From Pollutimonas sp036675275 (GTDB lineage: Bacteria; Pseudomonadota; Gammaproteobacteria; Burkholderiales; Burkholderiaceae_B), in assembly GCA_036675275.1 (NCBI GenBank), contig JAKFFG010000070.1, positions 14,174 to 78,173 of the forward strand: DNA of 64,000 nt, written 5' to 3'. The position numbers and the translations under genes were made by a program. Under the pieces are notes generated by a model. The model was not told where the DNA came from. It saw only the letters and a list, made by a program, of their open reading frames with translations, and searched no databases. Position 1 is the first letter of the stretch. Each line of letters begins with the position of its first letter. Shown here piece by piece: positions 63,928-64,000 of the stretch.

Positions 63928-64000
63928 CTTGACGATGACCTACTTTCACAGACGTACGTCCACTATCATCGGCGCAAAGGCGTTTCACGTTCCTGTTCGG
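63928..64000 (-). rRNA. rrf: 5S ribosomal RNA, 3' part
   Basis: The minus strand reads a typical beta-proteobacterial 5S 3' half: CCGAACAGGAACGTGAAACG, then GCGCCGATGATAGTGG, and ends GTGAAAGTAGGTCATCGTCA. The gene runs past the right edge, so the rRNA operon is transcribed leftward into the window and stops at the hairpin 20 bases later. The exact 3' end near 63928 is approximate. Confidence 0.93.

Overview
The window reads as ordinary, densely packed chromosome of a moderately GC-rich beta-proteobacterium, most likely Burkholderiales, family Alcaligenaceae (Pusillimonas, Bordetella or Achromobacter-like). Pointers are a Bug-family solute-binding protein, several Liv-type transporters, an oxyR-recG pair, a glnA-ntrB-ntrC locus with a sigma-54 promoter, and a beta-proteobacterial 5S rRNA 3' end at the right edge. 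This placement is an inference from gene content and order. I see no transposase, integrase, phage gene, CRISPR array or tRNA.

Layout. 1-4.3 kb: end of an M20 carbamoylase-type amidase coupled to a DMT exporter, ghrA, and a class III aminotransferase followed by a GntR/FCD regulator. 4.4-6.3 kb: cbpA-cbpM and an FMN reductase. 6.3-12.1 kb: carbohydrate and stress block (acylphosphatase + GH15 glucosidase/trehalase, universal stress protein with an FNR/Anr-type promoter, gnd-zwf, a redoxin). 12.1-17.2 kb: same-strand run epd-fumC-DUF488-nfeD-slipin. 17.3-24.0 kb: a catabolic cluster of unknown substrate (Bug protein, LysR, 3-hydroxyisobutyrate dehydrogenase-like enzyme, DUF1185 protein, SDR, glycerate kinase, hydroxypyruvate reductase). 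24.1-26.6 kb: S9 peptidase and a glutathione transferase. 26.7-31.6 kb: livKHMGF. 31.8-32.6 kb: proC. 32.8-37.1 kb: ugpBAEC. 37.3-38.4 kb: an orphan second LivK. 38.6-42.7 kb: dps, oxyR, recG, ridA. 42.7-43.5 kb: fpr. 43.8-47.5 kb: Fur box and fbpABC ferric-iron importer. 47.5-48.1 kb: pagL lipid A deacylase. 48.2-52.5 kb: glnA-ntrB-ntrC with sigma-54 promoter and NtrC sites. 52.5-55.3 kb: hemW, rdgB and a LysR. 55.4-58.0 kb: acyl-CoA dehydrogenase and MmgE/PrpD. 58.0-59.9 kb: rph and divergent yicC. 60.0-62.2 kb: otsBA. 62.3-63.8 kb: ybiB and an AllA-like lyase. 63.9-64.0 kb: rRNA operon terminator and 5S rRNA end.

How it works together. Three binding-protein-dependent importers (Liv, Ugp, Fbp) have the binding-protein gene first, followed by a hairpin before the permease gene, a likely device for making binding protein in excess. 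Nitrogen status is read by NtrB/NtrC acting on glnA. Oxidative stress and iron are covered by oxyR, dps, fpr, the Fur box and fbpABC. Trehalose synthesis (otsBA) and a GH15 enzyme of the type often linked to ots genes lie about 52 kb apart, the latter next to the oxidative pentose-phosphate genes.

The least explained parts are the 17.3-24.0 kb catabolic cluster with DUF1185, the epd-fumC-DUF488-nfeD-slipin run, an acyl-CoA dehydrogenase lacking Glu at the usual catalytic site, and small DNA structures (a 32-bp tandem duplication across the rph stop, and a perfect 12-bp inverted repeat inside otsB). I found no convincing wholly new system.
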